Shown: positions 1 through 7,609 of the stretch, piece by piece | Layout of the letters: every line of letters begins with the position of its first letter | Numbering within the stretch: the first letter of the stretch is position 1 | NCBI GenBank assembly: GCA_937927885.1 | Contig: CALEZJ010000629.1 | Coordinates: forward strand, 1-15,070 | Source: an uncultured Paracoccaceae bacterium | GTDB taxonomy: Bacteria > Pseudomonadota > Alphaproteobacteria > Rhodobacterales > Rhodobacteraceae | Length of the DNA stretch: 15,070 nt | Reading direction: 5' to 3' | The notes under the pieces: model-generated | What the model saw: only the letters and a program-made list of their open reading frames with translations | What the model was told of the DNA's origin: nothing | Databases searched by the model: none | Position numbers and translations under genes: made by a program

Positions 1-2532
1 CTGGATTGCCTGACCTGCGCCGCCAATGGCGATTGCGAATTGCAGGACATGGCCGGCGCCGTGGGCCTGCGCGATGTGCGTTATACCGAGGGGACGAACC
101 ACTTCACCCCCCGCCACAACGGCCACGCCAACCCGCAATACAAAGCCAAGGACCAATCGAACCCCTATTTCGATTATGACCCGTCGAAATGCATCGTGTG
201 CAGCCGCTGCGTGCGCGCCTGCGAAGAGGTTCAGGGCACCTTCGCGCTGACCATCGAGGGGCGCGGCTGGGACAGCCGGGTCAAGGCTGGCGGCAAGAAC
301 GACACCTTCCTGACCTCGGATTGCGTCAGTTGCGGCGCCTGTGTGCAGGCCTGCCCGACCGGCACGCTGATCGAGAAATCGGTCGTCGAAATCGGCACGC
401 CCGAACGCAGCGTCATCACCACCTGCGCCTACTGTGGCGTCGGATGCTCGTTCAAGGCTGAAATGCGCGGCGACGAACTGGTGCGCATGGTGCCGTGGAA
501 AGACGGCAAGGCCAACCGGGGGCATTCCTGCGTCAAGGGCCGGTTTGCCTGGGGCTATGCCAGCCACAAGGACCGCATCCTGAACCCGATGATCCGTGAG
601 GCGATCACCGACCCGTGGCGCGAAGTGTCGTGGGACGAGGCGATGAGTTTCGCCGCAAACCGCATGAAGGGGATCATCGAGGAACATGGCCGCCAGTCGG
701 TCGGCGTCATCACCTCCTCGCGCTGCACCAATGAAGAAACCTGGCTGGTGCAGAAACTGACCCGCGCGGTGTTCCAGAACAACAACACCGACACCTGCGC
801 GCGGGTGTGCCATTCGCCCACCGGCTACGGGCTGGGGCAGACCTATGGCACCTCGGCCGGCACGCAGGATTTCGACAGCGTCGAGGCCGCCGATGTCATC
901 ATGGTCATCGGCGCCAACCCGCATGCCGGCCATCCGGTCTTTGCCAGCCGCATGAAGAAACGCCTGCGGCAGGGCGCGAAACTGATCGTGGTGGACCCCC
1001 GCCGCACCGAAACCGTCGAGGCGCCGCATGTGAAGGCCGCGCACCATCTGGCGCTGAAGCCCGGCACCAACGTCGCCATCGTCACCGCGATGGCGCATGT
1101 GATCGTGACCGAAGGGCTGATGGACGAGGATTTCATCCGCACCCGCTGCGACTGGGACGAGTTCCAGGACTACGCCGAATTCGTCAGAAATCCCAAGCAC
1201 TCGCCTGAGGCGGTCTGCGAGTTCACAGGTGTGAACTCGCAGACCATCCGCGAGGCTGCGCGCCTCTATGCGACGGGCGGGAATGCGGCGATCTACTACG
1301 GCCTCGGCGTCACCGAGCATTCCCAGGGCTCGACCACGGTGATCGGCATTGCCAACCTCGCCATGCTGACCGGCAACATCGGGCGGCCCGGCGTGGGCGT
1401 GAACCCGCTGCGCGGGCAGAACAACGTGCAGGGGTCGTGCGACATGGGATCATTCCCGCACGAACTGCCCGGCTATCGCCATGTGAAGAACGACGATGTG
1501 CGCGCCAGTTTCGAAGGGGCCTGGGGTGTCGCCATCGACAAAGAACCCGGCCTGCGCATCCCCAACATGCTGGATGCGGCGGTCGAGGGCACGTTCAAGG
1601 GCCTCTATTGCCAGGGCGAGGACATCCTGCAATCCGACCCCGACACCAAGCATGTCGCGGCAGGATTGGCGGCGATGGACTGTGTCATCGTCCATGACCT
1701 CTTTCTGAACGAGACCGCGAATTACGCGCATGTCTTCTTCCCGGGGTCCACGTTCCTTGAAAAGGATGGAACCTTCACCAATGCCGAACGCCGCATCAAC
1801 CGCGTGCGCAAGGTGATGGCGCCGAGGAATGGCTATGGCGACTGGGAAATCACCCAGATGTTCGCCAACGCCATGGGCGCCAATTGGAACTATGCCCATC
1901 CCAGCCAGATCATGGAGGAAATCGCGCTGCTGACGCCCAGCTTTGCGAATGTCAGCTATGACCTGCTGGATGCGATGGGCTCGGTTCAGTGGCCGTGCAA
2001 TGCCAAGGCGCCCGAGGGCACGCCGATGATGCACATGGACGGCTTCGTGCGCGGCAAGGGCAAGTTCATCCGCACCGAATATGTGGCGACGGACGAAAAG
2101 ACCGGCCCGCGCTTCCCCCTATTGCTGACCACGGGGCGCATCCTGTCGCAATACAACGTCGGCGCGCAGACACGGCGCACGGCGAATGTGATCTGGCACG
2201 ATCAGGATGTGCTGGAAATCCACCCGCACGACGCCGAACAGCGTGGCATCCGCGAGGGGGATTATGTCCGGCTGGCCTCCCGCTCGGGCGAGACGACGCT
2301 GCGCGCCACGATCACCGACAAGGTCAATCCGGGCGTGGTCTATACCACCTTCCACCACCCGGATACGCAGGCCAATGTGGTGACCACCGACTATTCCGAC
2401 TGGGCGACCAATTGCCCGGAGTACAAGGTGACAGCGGTCCAGGTGTCGCCGTCGAACGGGCCGTCGCGCTGGCAGGAGGATTATGCGGCGCAGGCGGAAA
2501 TGGCACGCCGCATCCTGCCCGCGGCGGAATGA
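1..2532 (+). CDS. fdsA: NAD-dependent formate dehydrogenase, molybdenum-containing alpha subunit (5' end missing)
   Basis: This is the catalytic subunit of a soluble, oxygen-tolerant Mo formate dehydrogenase, which oxidises formate to CO2 and passes electrons through iron-sulfur clusters to the FdsB/FdsG NAD+-reducing module in the cytoplasm. The frame is open from base 1, so the gene begins upstream; 843 codons are visible. In visible-codon numbering, a C-x2-C-x5-C cluster site (C3, C6, C12) comes first. It is followed by two ferredoxin-type 4Fe-4S motifs (C64/67/70/74 and C108/111/114/118) and then the 4Fe-4S site of the bis-MGD domain (C142/145/149/177). The molybdenum ligand is Cys270 in ARVCHSPT, where some formate dehydrogenases have selenocysteine. 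From memory, the Rhodobacter capsulatus ligand is Cys386 in a protein of about 958 residues, so roughly 116 residues are missing here. A molybdopterin-dinucleotide-binding domain closes the protein. fdhD follows after 10 bp, and fdsG/fdsB are expected upstream. Confidence 0.96.
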   Translation: MDCLTCAANGDCELQDMAGAVGLRDVRYTEGTNHFTPRHNGHANPQYKAKDQSNPYFDYDPSKCIVCSRCVRACEEVQGTFALTIEGRGWDSRVKAGGKNDTFLTSDCVSCGACVQACPTGTLIEKSVVEIGTPERSVITTCAYCGVGCSFKAEMRGDELVRMVPWKDGKANRGHSCVKGRFAWGYASHKDRILNPMIREAITDPWREVSWDEAMSFAANRMKGIIEEHGRQSVGVITSSRCTNEETWLVQKLTRAVFQNNNTDTCARVCHSPTGYGLGQTYGTSAGTQDFDSVEAADVIMVIGANPHAGHPVFASRMKKRLRQGAKLIVVDPRRTETVEAPHVKAAHHLALKPGTNVAIVTAMAHVIVTEGLMDEDFIRTRCDWDEFQDYAEFVRNPKHSPEAVCEFTGVNSQTIREAARLYATGGNAAIYYGLGVTEHSQGSTTVIGIANLAMLTGNIGRPGVGVNPLRGQNNVQGSCDMGSFPHELPGYRHVKNDDVRASFEGAWGVAIDKEPGLRIPNMLDAAVEGTFKGLYCQGEDILQSDPDTKHVAAGLAAMDCVIVHDLFLNETANYAHVFFPGSTFLEKDGTFTNAERRINRVRKVMAPRNGYGDWEITQMFANAMGANWNYAHPSQIMEEIALLTPSFANVSYDLLDAMGSVQWPCNAKAPEGTPMMHMDGFVRGKGKFIRTEYVATDEKTGPRFPLLLTTGRILSQYNVGAQTRRTANVIWHDQDVLEIHPHDAEQRGIREGDYVRLASRSGETTLRATITDKVNPGVVYTTFHHPDTQANVVTTDYSDWATNCPEYKVTAVQVSPSNGPSRWQEDYAAQAEMARRILPAAE

Positions 2533-2542
2533 TGGGGGTCGC

Positions 2543-3349
2543 ATGATGCAGGGCGCGCGCCCCGTTCCCCGGCTGGCCTTTGGCACCCATGTGGCGCCGG
2601 GGGAACGGGTGCTGCCCGACGAGGCGGCGGTGGCGCTGACCTTCAACGGCACCACGCAGGCGGTGATGATGGCGACGCCCGATCATCTGGCCGATTTCGC
2701 CTATGGCTTTGCGCTGACCGAAGGTCTGGCGCGGCCCGAGGAGATCGAGAGCCTCGAGGTGGTGGAAACCGAACGCGGTCTTGACGTGCAACTGTGGGTC
2801 GCGCCCGCCGCCGAGGCGCGACTGACGGAACGCCGCAGGGTCATGGCCGGGCCGGTGGGCTGCGGGCTGTGCGGGATCGACTCGCTTGAGCAGGCGCTGC
2901 GCGATCTGCCCCCCGTTCCGCATGGTCGTTTCCGCCTGACGCCTGCGCAGGTGATGGCCGCCGCGGGCGCGCTGGAACGCCACCAGCCGCTGCACGATGT
3001 CACCCGCGCGGCGCATGGCGCGGGTTTCTGGGACGGCGCTCGGATGATTGCGATGCGCGAGGATGTCGGGCGGCACAACGCGCTGGACAAACTGGCGGGG
3101 GCGCTGGTGCGCGGGCGGACCGATCCCGGGCAGGGCGCGGTGGTGCTGACGTCGCGCCTGTCGATCGACCTTGTGCAAAAGGTCGCGGCGCTGGGTGCGC
3201 CGATGATCATTGCCGTGTCTTCGCCATCCGCCGATGCGGTGGCCCTGGCCGAAGCCCTGAACATCACCCTGATCGCCCAGGCCCGGTCCGACCGGTTCGA
3301 GGCCTTCACCCACACCGACCGCATAACGGAGAGCCAGCATGTCGGCTGA
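2543..3349 (+). CDS. fdhD: Formate dehydrogenase accessory sulfurtransferase FdhD (FdsC)
   Basis: FdhD-family protein, called FdsC in fds operons. The family passes sulfur from a cysteine desulfurase to the bis-MGD cofactor and is needed for active formate dehydrogenase. The protein has 268 residues, normal for the family. It carries the sulfur-relay cysteines in the motif GCGLCG (Cys107 and Cys110). Conserved C-terminal blocks include REDVGRHNALDKL and SRLSIDLVQK, with a PSADAVALAE segment towards the end. The frame is open further upstream, inside fdsA, but those residues are arginine-rich and unlike FdhD. The tandem ATGATG at 2543 follows a GGGGG stretch at about 2534 and is the likely start; 2546 is equally possible. 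The gene sits 10 bp after fdsA and overlaps fdsD by 11 bp, so the three are surely co-transcribed and probably translationally coupled. Confidence 0.95.
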   Translation: MMQGARPVPRLAFGTHVAPGERVLPDEAAVALTFNGTTQAVMMATPDHLADFAYGFALTEGLARPEEIESLEVVETERGLDVQLWVAPAAEARLTERRRVMAGPVGCGLCGIDSLEQALRDLPPVPHGRFRLTPAQVMAAAGALERHQPLHDVTRAAHGAGFWDGARMIAMREDVGRHNALDKLAGALVRGRTDPGQGAVVLTSRLSIDLVQKVAALGAPMIIAVSSPSADAVALAEALNITLIAQARSDRFEAFTHTDRITESQHVG

Positions 3350-3560
3350 CAAGATCGCCCGGATGGCCAACCAGATCGCCACCTTCATGGAATCGAAACC
3401 ACACGAGGAGGGTCTGGCGGGACTGGCGCTGCACATCAACGATTTCTGGGAACCGCGCATGCGTCGCCAGTTGTTCGCGCTGATCGACGCGGGTGGCGAG
3501 GGGTTGCGCCCGCTGGTGATCGAGGCCGCGGGACGGATCCGGCGGCCCGAGGCAGCCTGA
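3339..3560 (+). CDS. fdsD: Formate dehydrogenase delta subunit FdsD
   Basis: Small protein of 73 residues matching the FdsD family, the last gene of fdsGBA-fdhD-fdsD operons. FdsD is a small subunit or assembly factor of the cytosolic NAD-dependent formate dehydrogenase. In Rhodobacter capsulatus it is reported to be needed for activity together with FdsC. Recognisable features are an N-terminal helix (MSADKIARMANQIATFM), the IxDFWEPRMRRQL block near residues 44-55, and a short basic tail. No cofactor-binding motif is visible. GGAGAG at 3328-3333 lies 5 bases before the ATG, and the first 11 bases overlap the end of fdhD. The stop is only 13 bp from the stop of the convergent transporter gene. 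No hairpin terminator is apparent between them. Confidence 0.93.
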   Translation: MSADKIARMANQIATFMESKPHEEGLAGLALHINDFWEPRMRRQLFALIDAGGEGLRPLVIEAAGRIRRPEAA

Positions 3561-3573
3561 CCTCCGACTGACT

Positions 3574-5229
3574 TCAACCCGGGCTCAGCCTGCTTTGCAG
3601 CAGCTCGCCGCGTTCTTCGAGAATCGGCTGCGCCACGGCGACAAGGAGCGAGTTGATCTCCTTGAACGCGCGCACGGCTTCGAGATGCCAGGACGAGGTG
3701 GCCAGCGACTCGCCCAGTCCGGCGCGCAGCCGGGCCAGATGGCTGTCCAGACTGGCCTTTTCCATCGCGCGCATGGTCTCTTTCTCGCGCATCAGGCGGC
3801 GCGCGGCCTCGGGATCGCCCGACACCAGCACCGCCATCGCCAGTTGCAGATTGGCCAGCACCCGCGCGTGCATCGCCGTCAGTTCGGCCTGACCCTGCGC
3901 CGAAAACCGCCGCCCCTCGACCGATTTCTTCTGCGCCAGCGGCATCAGGATCTTTGCGATGATGTCGCCTGCGTGTTCGAGGTTGATCGCAAGGCCGGTC
4001 AGCGCGATGGCCTCGCGGGCCTCTTCCTCGGCCAGTTCCTGTTCGGTCAGGGCGGCGAGGAACAGCTTGATGTCGGAATGCCGCCGGTTCACCTCGCTGT
4101 CGAGGTCGGTGGTGATCTGCACCGATTCGGGCGAGGCATCGCGCAACTGGTCAGGCAGCGGGCGCAGCATTTCCTCCAGCGCGGCGCCCATCAGCAGCAG
4201 TTCCTGCTTTGCACCCGCCAGAGCCAGTTTCGGCATCGCCAGCGTGGCACGGTCCAGCGCGCTGCGCCGCCGCTGGCCCGTGACCAGCGGGGCCGGGGCC
4301 TCGGGGGCCAGCAGAGCCGCCAGCCGCAGGGCGGGGCCGGTCAGGGGCAGCGCCAGCAGAAGGACGGCGTTGAACACCAGATGGGCGTTGACCAACCGCG
4401 CGCCGGGGGCGGTGCCCAGCCAGTCGGGCAGGGTCCAGCCGCTGGCGGCAACGGCGGCGGTGACCGCCAGCGCCGCGGTTCCGCGCAGGATCAGGTTGCC
4501 CAGGGGAATGCGGCGCGCCAGCGGGTCCATGCCGCGCGTCAGCCAGACCGCGATCAACGCGCCGCCCGCATTCGCCCCCATCAGCATCGGCAGCGCCGCC
4601 GCCATCGGCAGCGCCCCGCCCTGCGCCAGCACGGCCAGCAAGAGCACCAGCGCGACCGAGGAATGCACCGCCCAGGCAAAGGCGGCGGCGACCAGAAAGG
4701 CGCTGACCGGATCGCGCGACAGCCAGCCCATGGCGACGGGCAGCGCGGCGGACTCACGCAGCGGTTCCGTCGCCTCGCCGATCATGCGCAGGGACAGCAG
4801 GACAAAGCCGACGCCCAGAATGATGCGCCCGTATTGCTTGGCGCGGCGGGTCTCGATCTTCAGGAACAGCACGCAGCCGATCAGGATCAGCACCGGCACC
4901 AGTTCCGACAGATCGAGCGACAGCACCCGCACCACCAGAGCCGAACCCAGATCCGCCCCCAGCAGCGCCGCCAGCCCCGCCCCGGCGGGCAGCATCCCGT
5001 TGGCGACAAAGCCCGCGGCAAGCACGCCCACGGCGGTCGCGCTTTGCAGCAGCATCGCCAGCACCGCCCCGCCCGTCGCCGCACCCAGATGGTTGGCCGA
5101 GGCCGCGTGCAGCCGGTCGCGCAGCAGGGCGCCATGCGCGCGCTCGATCCCGGTGCGGACCATGCGCACGGCATAGAGCAGCAACATCACCGCCGCCGCC
5201 AGATGGAGAAGGATCAAAACGGGATGCAT
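3574..5229 (-). CDS. Na+/phosphate cotransporter-family membrane protein with PhoU-like C-terminal domain
   Basis: A 551-residue inner-membrane protein of the Na/Pi cotransporter (NptA/PNaS) family. Residues 1 to about 310 are mostly membrane segments arranged as an inverted repeat. Each half has the family's small-polar motif: QSATA at 62-66 (usually QSSSA), and HSSVA at 189-193. Glycine blocks follow these, GADLGS near 91 and GANAGG near 218. From about residue 335 to the end the protein is soluble and helical, resembling the two-repeat PhoU domain commonly fused to bacterial members. The family moves phosphate with sodium; direction and exact substrate of bacterial PhoU-fused members are not settled. 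The start is supported by TGAGGAG overlapping the stop of the upstream regulator gene, 9 bp away, so the two form one operon. Its link to the divergent catabolic operon is unexplained. Confidence 0.88.
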   Translation of the reverse strand: MHPVLILLHLAAAVMLLLYAVRMVRTGIERAHGALLRDRLHAASANHLGAATGGAVLAMLLQSATAVGVLAAGFVANGMLPAGAGLAALLGADLGSALVVRVLSLDLSELVPVLILIGCVLFLKIETRRAKQYGRIILGVGFVLLSLRMIGEATEPLRESAALPVAMGWLSRDPVSAFLVAAAFAWAVHSSVALVLLLAVLAQGGALPMAAALPMLMGANAGGALIAVWLTRGMDPLARRIPLGNLILRGTAALAVTAAVAASGWTLPDWLGTAPGARLVNAHLVFNAVLLLALPLTGPALRLAALLAPEAPAPLVTGQRRRSALDRATLAMPKLALAGAKQELLLMGAALEEMLRPLPDQLRDASPESVQITTDLDSEVNRRHSDIKLFLAALTEQELAEEEAREAIALTGLAINLEHAGDIIAKILMPLAQKKSVEGRRFSAQGQAELTAMHARVLANLQLAMAVLVSGDPEAARRLMREKETMRAMEKASLDSHLARLRAGLGESLATSSWHLEAVRAFKEINSLLVAVAQPILEERGELLQSRLSPG

Positions 5230-5238
5230 GGCCTCTCC

Positions 5239-6138
5239 TCAGCGCGTCCGGCGAAAGAGATGGGCGCGGGCATAGAGCGCCTCCATCCGTTTCAGCCGGT
5301 CCTCGGTCACATCCCAGCGCCGGTTCTGCACGCCGGTCAACAGGGCCTCGACCAGCATCACCAGGGTTGCGATGGAATCCCAGGCGCCGGGCGCCTCGAT
5401 ATGGCAGGGCAGGATATGCTGCGCGTGCGCGGCGGCGGGCGACACCCAGCGGTCGGTCACCAGCACCACCTCGGCGCCTTGCGCGCGGGCCATCTCGACG
5501 AACTGGAGCACGGTCGATTCGTAGCGCCGGATGTCGAAGGCCACCAGCACATCGCCCGGGCGCATGTCCAAAAGCGCAGGGGGCCAGGAATTGGGCATGT
5601 TCGACAACAGCGAGACCGCCCCGCGCGTGACCTGCAACGACGTGGTGAAGTATTCGGCCACCGGATGCGTCAACCGCCCGCCCAGCATCGACACCCGCCG
5701 CGCGGGATCGGCCAGACGGTCCACCACCAGATCGAATTCGGCATGGTCGATCTGGCCGAGCGTGGCCGTCACATTCTGCACCACCTTGGCGGCGAAGGCA
5801 TCGAGCAGGTGATCGCCCGCCGCCGCCTGTCGCCATTTTTCATGCTTGGCCAGTGGCGAGGCGAGTTTCTCGCCCACCTCCTCGCGCAGTTGGGCCTGAA
5901 AGGCGGGATACCCGGCATAGCCCAGCTTTTGCACCAGCCGCACCACGGTCGGCCCGGAAACCCCCGCCCCACGCGCCACGGCCGCCACCGGGCCCAGCAC
6001 CGAGACCGGGTAGTTGGCCAGCATGAAAGCGGCCAGTTGCCGTTCGGCGCGGGTCAGGTCGGGCAGGGCGGCGCGCAGCCGGGATTCGGGCGTGTCCTGC
6101 GCCAACGAGGGTTCGGCGGTGTCGCTCATCGTTCCCAT
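5239..6138 (-). CDS. MurR/RpiR-family transcriptional regulator (HTH + SIS domain)
   Basis: A 299-residue regulator of the RpiR/MurR family. The N-terminal HTH_6 domain covers about residues 15-90. The recognition-helix region near 51-75 reads VAAVARGAGVSGPTVVRL, typical of these proteins. The C-terminal SIS domain (about 145-270) includes VSMLGGRLTH and GDVLVAFDIRRY and normally binds a phosphorylated sugar or another small metabolite as effector. The start could be 6138 (MGTMSD) or the ATG at 6130; the second has GGGA only 3 bases upstream, so neither is clearly better. The gene is divergent from the hydrolase/TRAP/ligase operon and directly upstream of the Na/Pi transporter gene. It is therefore the obvious candidate controller of both units, probably as a substrate-responsive repressor. 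That role is inference from position; the effector cannot be read from the sequence. Confidence 0.92.
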   Translation of the reverse strand: MGTMSDTAEPSLAQDTPESRLRAALPDLTRAERQLAAFMLANYPVSVLGPVAAVARGAGVSGPTVVRLVQKLGYAGYPAFQAQLREEVGEKLASPLAKHEKWRQAAAGDHLLDAFAAKVVQNVTATLGQIDHAEFDLVVDRLADPARRVSMLGGRLTHPVAEYFTTSLQVTRGAVSLLSNMPNSWPPALLDMRPGDVLVAFDIRRYESTVLQFVEMARAQGAEVVLVTDRWVSPAAAHAQHILPCHIEAPGAWDSIATLVMLVEALLTGVQNRRWDVTEDRLKRMEALYARAHLFRRTR

Positions 6139-6266
6139 CCGGAATGCCTGCGAAACAGACTAACCCGGTTTGTGGAATTTGTAACAGGTTTCTTCCGGCC
6201 GAAAAGAACTTGACAGATTCGGGGGCGATGCCCGAGGCTGGCGGAGCAATGGAAACGGAGCCTCTG
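6139..6266. promoter_or_regulatory. Divergent control region between regulator and catabolic operon
   Basis: This 128 bp region separates the minus-strand regulator from the plus-strand operon. A consensus -35 hexamer TTGACA lies at 6210-6215 on the plus strand, but no convincing -10 sits 16-18 bases downstream, so the promoter assignment is weak. Two possible operator signals are visible. One is an imperfect palindrome at 6190-6208 with TTCTT/AAGAA arms around a CGGCCG core. The other is a degenerate 8-mer, RACAGRYT, present three times with its ACAG at 6155, 6184 and 6213, exactly 29 bp apart. Either could be a binding site for the RpiR-type protein. AT content is locally higher than in the flanking genes, as expected for a promoter region. 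Confidence 0.5.
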
Positions 6267-7103
6267 ATGGTGGCGAGTGCCGCGCGCCCGCTGGTGCAGC
6301 CTGAAACCCGCTTTGACGGTCTGGTCGAACATTGGCGCGCCGATGGTTCGCCGGGGCGCGACGCGGCGCCTGCGGGGCTGGTGCTGATCTGCGAACATGC
6401 GTCAAACGCGCTGCCCGAGGGGTTTCCCGCGCTGGGCGGCGATCTGGGCATCAGCGCCGCGACCCGCGCCTCGCATGCCGCCTATGACATCGGTGCGCTG
6501 GGCTTGGCGCGCGGGCTGGCCGGTCTGCTGGCGCCGGTTTCCGGGGGGGCGGTGCTGGTTCATGCGCCGCTGTCGCGGCTGGTCTATGACCTGAACCGCG
6601 CGCCCGACCACCCGGCCGCGATGCCGCCGAAATCCGAAATCCACGAGGTTCCCGCCAACCGCGACCTGACGCCTGCCGACAGGCTGGCGCGGACCGAGGC
6701 GGTCTGCCTGCCTTTCCACGCCACGCTGACGGCGCAGATTGCCCGGCTGGTCGCGCTGGGTCGTCGCCCGGCGCTGATCGCGGTGCATTCCTTTACTCCG
6801 GTCTATCTGGGGAAGACCCGAAGTGTCGAATTCGGTGTCATCCATGATGATGACACCACGCTGTCGCTGGCGGTGATGGAGGCCGCGGCGGGCTGTGGTC
6901 TGGATACCCGCCTGAACGAGCCCTATTCGGCGGCGGGCGACGTGACCCACACCATCCGCCAGCATGCGGTGCCGATGCGGCTGGCGAACACCATGCTGGA
7001 AATCCGCAACGACCTGATCGCCGACGAGGTCGCGCAGGCGGCGATGGCCCGACGCCTCGCCCCGGTGCTGGCGCGCGCACTGGCGGCGACGGGAGCCCTG
7101 TGA
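6267..7103 (+). CDS. N-formylglutamate amidohydrolase-family hydrolase
   Basis: Member of the N-formylglutamate amidohydrolase (FGase) family, cytoplasmic metal-dependent hydrolases that cleave an amide to release glutamate; the classical substrate gives formate plus L-glutamate. With this start the protein has 278 residues. Family landmarks are CEHASN at 42-47 (His44), the LVYDLNR block, AVHSFTPVY with His174, and VIHDDDTT with His193; the histidines are likely metal or catalytic residues. ATG 6267 is preferred because GGAG lies 6 bases upstream. Start codons at 6249 and 6228 are in frame but have poorly spaced ribosome sites. This is the first gene of the operon, and its TGA shares one base with the next ATG. 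No histidine-degradation genes are nearby, so HutG-type histidine catabolism is unlikely. In this context it may hydrolyse a glutamyl amide made by the downstream GS-like ligase; that is inference. Confidence 0.88.
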   Translation: MVASAARPLVQPETRFDGLVEHWRADGSPGRDAAPAGLVLICEHASNALPEGFPALGGDLGISAATRASHAAYDIGALGLARGLAGLLAPVSGGAVLVHAPLSRLVYDLNRAPDHPAAMPPKSEIHEVPANRDLTPADRLARTEAVCLPFHATLTAQIARLVALGRRPALIAVHSFTPVYLGKTRSVEFGVIHDDDTTLSLAVMEAAAGCGLDTRLNEPYSAAGDVTHTIRQHAVPMRLANTMLEIRNDLIADEVAQAAMARRLAPVLARALAATGAL

Positions 7104-7609
7104 TGCCCGCCCCCTTTGTCGCCTATGTGCGCTGGGTCGAGCGGTTCAACTGGCTCCTTGGCCGGGGGGCGATGTACTCGCTGCTCGCCCTGATGGCGGT
7201 GATGCTCTATGGCGCGGCCATGCGCGGCGCGGGTTCCCCCCCGATCTGGACCGACGAAATGGCCCAGTTCCTGCTGATGGGCTATTTCATGATCGGCGGC
7301 GCCTATGCGCTGCAACTGGGGTCCGCGGTGCGGATGGACCTGCTCTATTCGCGCTGGTCCGACAAGACGCGGGCGCTGGTCGATATCCTGACCATCGGCA
7401 CGCTGCTGTTCTATCTGGGCGTGCTGCTCTGGGGCGGCTGGGAAAGCCTGCAATATGCGCTGGAAACCGGCGAGCGTCGCCGGGGGCTGTGGCGGCCCTA
7501 CATGGCCCCGATCAAGGCGGTGATGGTGCTGGGCATCGTGATGATGCTGCTCCAGTGCACCGCCTTTCTGATCCGCGACATCGCGCGCCTGCGCGGCAAG
7601 GAGATCTGA
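7103..7609 (+). CDS. TRAP transporter small permease (DctQ-type)
   Basis: A 168-residue membrane protein with the four-helix layout of TRAP small permeases. Membrane segments lie near residues 22-38, 53-74, 91-115 and 136-157. The conserved stretch between helices 1 and 2, PPIWTDEMAQFLLMGY, matches the family's WxxE-like region, and QLGSAVRMDLLY corresponds to the usual hydrophilic loop. It pairs with the large permease DctM to form the Na+-driven membrane unit that accepts substrate from the periplasmic binding protein. Start 7103 is chosen because its ATG overlaps the previous gene's TGA by one base (TGATG) with GGGAG seven bases upstream; a GTG at 7100 is a less likely alternative. The same one-base TGATG coupling joins it to dctM. 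Confidence 0.93.
   Translation: MPAPFVAYVRWVERFNWLLGRGAMYSLLALMAVMLYGAAMRGAGSPPIWTDEMAQFLLMGYFMIGGAYALQLGSAVRMDLLYSRWSDKTRALVDILTIGTLLFYLGVLLWGGWESLQYALETGERRRGLWRPYMAPIKAVMVLGIVMMLLQCTAFLIRDIARLRGKEI

Noticed and set aside
808..810. Possible selenocysteine site in formate dehydrogenase
   Set aside because: The molybdenum-ligand codon is TGC (Cys), not TGA, and the frame is open throughout.
3595..6213. 872-codon open frame on the plus strand opposite the transporter and regulator genes
   Set aside because: It is exactly antisense to two clear family members. Its product is rich in Q, R, H and G with no domain, as expected from an open antisense frame in GC-rich DNA.
6210..6238. Complete sigma-70 promoter built on TTGACA
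   Set aside because: The -35 matches consensus but the bases 16-18 downstream are GC-rich with no -10 match. It is kept only as a weak element of the control region.
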